Shown here one piece after another: positions 13,764 to 13,765 of a stretch of DNA of 13,765 nt. The position numbers and the translations under genes were made by a program. The notes below the pieces were generated by a model, which searched no databases, had not been told where the DNA came from, and saw nothing but the letters and a program-made list of their open reading frames with translations. Origin of the DNA: CAG-177 sp964587915 (GTDB lineage Bacteria > Bacillota > Clostridia > Oscillospirales > Acutalibacteraceae); NCBI GenBank assembly GCA_964587915.1, contig CAZPMK010000043.1:1-13765 (forward strand), given 5' to 3'. Positions within the stretch are counted from its first letter, which is position 1; every line of letters starts with the position of its first letter.

Positions 13764-13765
13764 AA

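Overview
The window looks like chromosome of an anaerobic, low-to-mid GC Clostridia member, probably a gut Ruminococcaceae/Oscillospiraceae-type organism. Reasons: GGAGG-type ribosome sites, sigma-A promoters, Bacillota-type relatives for the nucleoside genes, an oxygen-sensitive class III ribonucleotide reductase, an iron-containing alcohol dehydrogenase and a GH4 alpha-galactosidase. I see no phage, IS element, CRISPR array, tRNA or rRNA. The genus is inference.

Layout. (1) 76-1293: iron-containing alcohol dehydrogenase with its own promoter and terminator. (2) 1378-2301, minus: LysR-type regulator, convergent with the dehydrogenase and divergent from the next operon. (3) 2477-6425: five-gene nucleoside salvage operon: HAD phosphatase, deoC, deoD-type purine nucleoside phosphorylase, cdd and pdp. 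Spacing is very tight: deoD and cdd overlap by 8 nt, and pdp appears to start on a rare ATT codon that overlaps the cdd stop. (4) 6521-7054: stand-alone GtrA-like membrane protein. (5) 7138-7281: 47-codon remnant of a LytTR-type response regulator, too short to work. (6) 7380-11541: deoxyribonucleotide synthesis block: nrdG, an nrdD with a C-terminal thioredoxin/glutaredoxin-like domain, and a thioredoxin-reductase-like flavoprotein. nrdG and nrdD each have a promoter carrying NrdR-box-like palindromes spaced by whole helical turns. (7) 11661-12290: membrane-anchored N-acetylmuramoyl-L-alanine amidase. (8) 12352-13671, minus: GH4 alpha-galactosidase (melA-like), converging on a shared bidirectional terminator.

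How the genes work together. The salvage operon breaks purine and pyrimidine (deoxy)nucleosides into bases and (deoxy)ribose-1-phosphate. DeoC cleaves deoxyribose-5-phosphate to glyceraldehyde-3-phosphate and acetaldehyde. The neighbouring alcohol dehydrogenase is a plausible (inferred) acetaldehyde sink. Phosphopentomutase is not in the window. In the nrd block, NrdG installs the glycyl radical on NrdD. NrdD carries its own candidate dithiol donor. The downstream flavoprotein could recharge that domain, but it lacks the usual NADPH-phosphate motif, so its electron donor may not be NADPH.

The most interesting points are the NrdD-thioredoxin fusion with its cysteine-rich linker beside an atypical reductase, the paired NrdR boxes, the ATT start of pdp, the degraded response regulator, the palindromes between the LysR gene and the deo operon, and the 22-bp direct repeats upstream of melA.
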